The notes under the pieces: model-generated
Seen by the model: only the letters and a program-made list of their open reading frames with translations
What the model was told of the DNA's origin: nothing
Databases searched by the model: none
From: Cellulomonas sp. URHD0024
Lineage (GTDB): Bacteria > Actinomycetota > Actinomycetes > Actinomycetales > Cellulomonadaceae
Length of the DNA stretch: 64,000 nt
Assembly (NCBI RefSeq): GCF_000426185.1
Contig: NZ_AUEW01000001.1
Coordinates: 806,001 to 870,000, forward strand
Direction of reading: 5' to 3'
Shown here: piece by piece, positions 63,891 to 64,000 of the stretch
How positions within the stretch are numbered: the stretch's first letter is position 1
Layout of the letters: each line of letters begins with the position of its first letter
Position numbers and translations under genes: made by a program

Positions 63891-64000
63891 TCCGGCTGGC
63901 GCACGCTCGGACCGGGCGGAGAACCGCGCGAAGACCGGCGAGCAGGTGAGTGTCGAGGTGTCGACCCACCTGGTCGGTTCGAGCTGTTGTGCGCGGATGA

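Noticed and set aside
1..64000. tRNA, rRNA, CRISPR or prophage
   Set aside because: No cloverleaf, rRNA or spaced-repeat array, and no phage structural genes were recognised on reading both strands.

Overview
The window is 64 kb of very GC-rich DNA with GTG and TTG starts, many genes joined by 4-base ATGA/GTGA overlaps, and many genes that look leaderless. Gene content (MarR-MMPL pair, lipB-lipA-DUF4191, type I glutamine synthetases with glnE, an AfsR/SARP regulator, polyphosphate glucokinase, F420-type oxidoreductase) points to a high-GC Gram-positive actinomycete, probably a Cellulomonas-like member of the Micrococcales. That placement is inference from content, not a phylogeny. No rRNA, tRNA, CRISPR array, phage or complete insertion sequence was recognised.

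Layout. 0-6.4 kb: an MMPL exporter divergent from a MarR regulator with an 18-bp perfect palindrome between them, then lipoate biosynthesis (lipB, lipA), DUF4191, a methyltransferase and an RDD membrane protein. 6.5-10.3 kb: a type III glutamine synthetase carrying a one-base frameshift, followed by type I glnA with a GlnR-like box and a strong terminator. 10.5-13.8 kb: an IS256-type transposase remnant, an ECF sigma factor coupled to a membrane-anchored beta-propeller-like protein, and an orphan ORF. 13.8-29 kb: a large Ter stress island that diverges from a 337-bp control region. The leftward arm is telA, a helical protein, three TerD-related proteins, then a HpcH/CitE-type aldolase, a PRTase-TRSP protein, a StiP-PELOTA protein and a HAD phosphatase, followed by a separately promoted TerD-nuclease fusion. 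The rightward arm is terD, terD, a TerC/DUF475 membrane protein, a terZ-like gene and a SHOCT protein. 29-36 kb: a deazaflavin-type oxidoreductase, an unknown protein, a SnoaL-like protein, a small lipoprotein and a giant SARP-STAND-propeller regulator preceded by phased direct repeats.

36-48 kb is again nitrogen metabolism: a self-contained NADPH nitrate reductase fusion, two membrane proteins, glnE and glnA2. With glnN and glnA1 this gives three glutamine synthetase genes and their adenylyltransferase in one window. 48.4-56.9 kb is a tightly overlapped seven-gene operon: GMC (cholesterol-oxidase-like) oxidoreductase, membrane metallophosphoesterase, alpha/beta hydrolase with a Cys nucleophile elbow, acetoacetate-decarboxylase-fold protein, two small membrane proteins and a patatin-like protein. 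It looks like an uncharacterised lipid or sterol-modifying pathway. 57-64 kb is housekeeping: nadE, panB, a membrane endonuclease/exonuclease/phosphatase protein, map, ppgK, an MBL-fold hydrolase and small proteins.

The most novel signals are: (1) a short LDL motif shared by three adjacent Ter proteins, repeated five times in one of them; (2) the TerD-PD-(D/E)xK nuclease fusion; (3) a C-terminal domain apparently shared by the GMC oxidoreductase and the patatin-like protein at opposite ends of the lipid operon; (4) phased SARP repeats upstream of the SARP gene; (5) at least ten genes with a TANNNT box 6-8 nt before the start codon.
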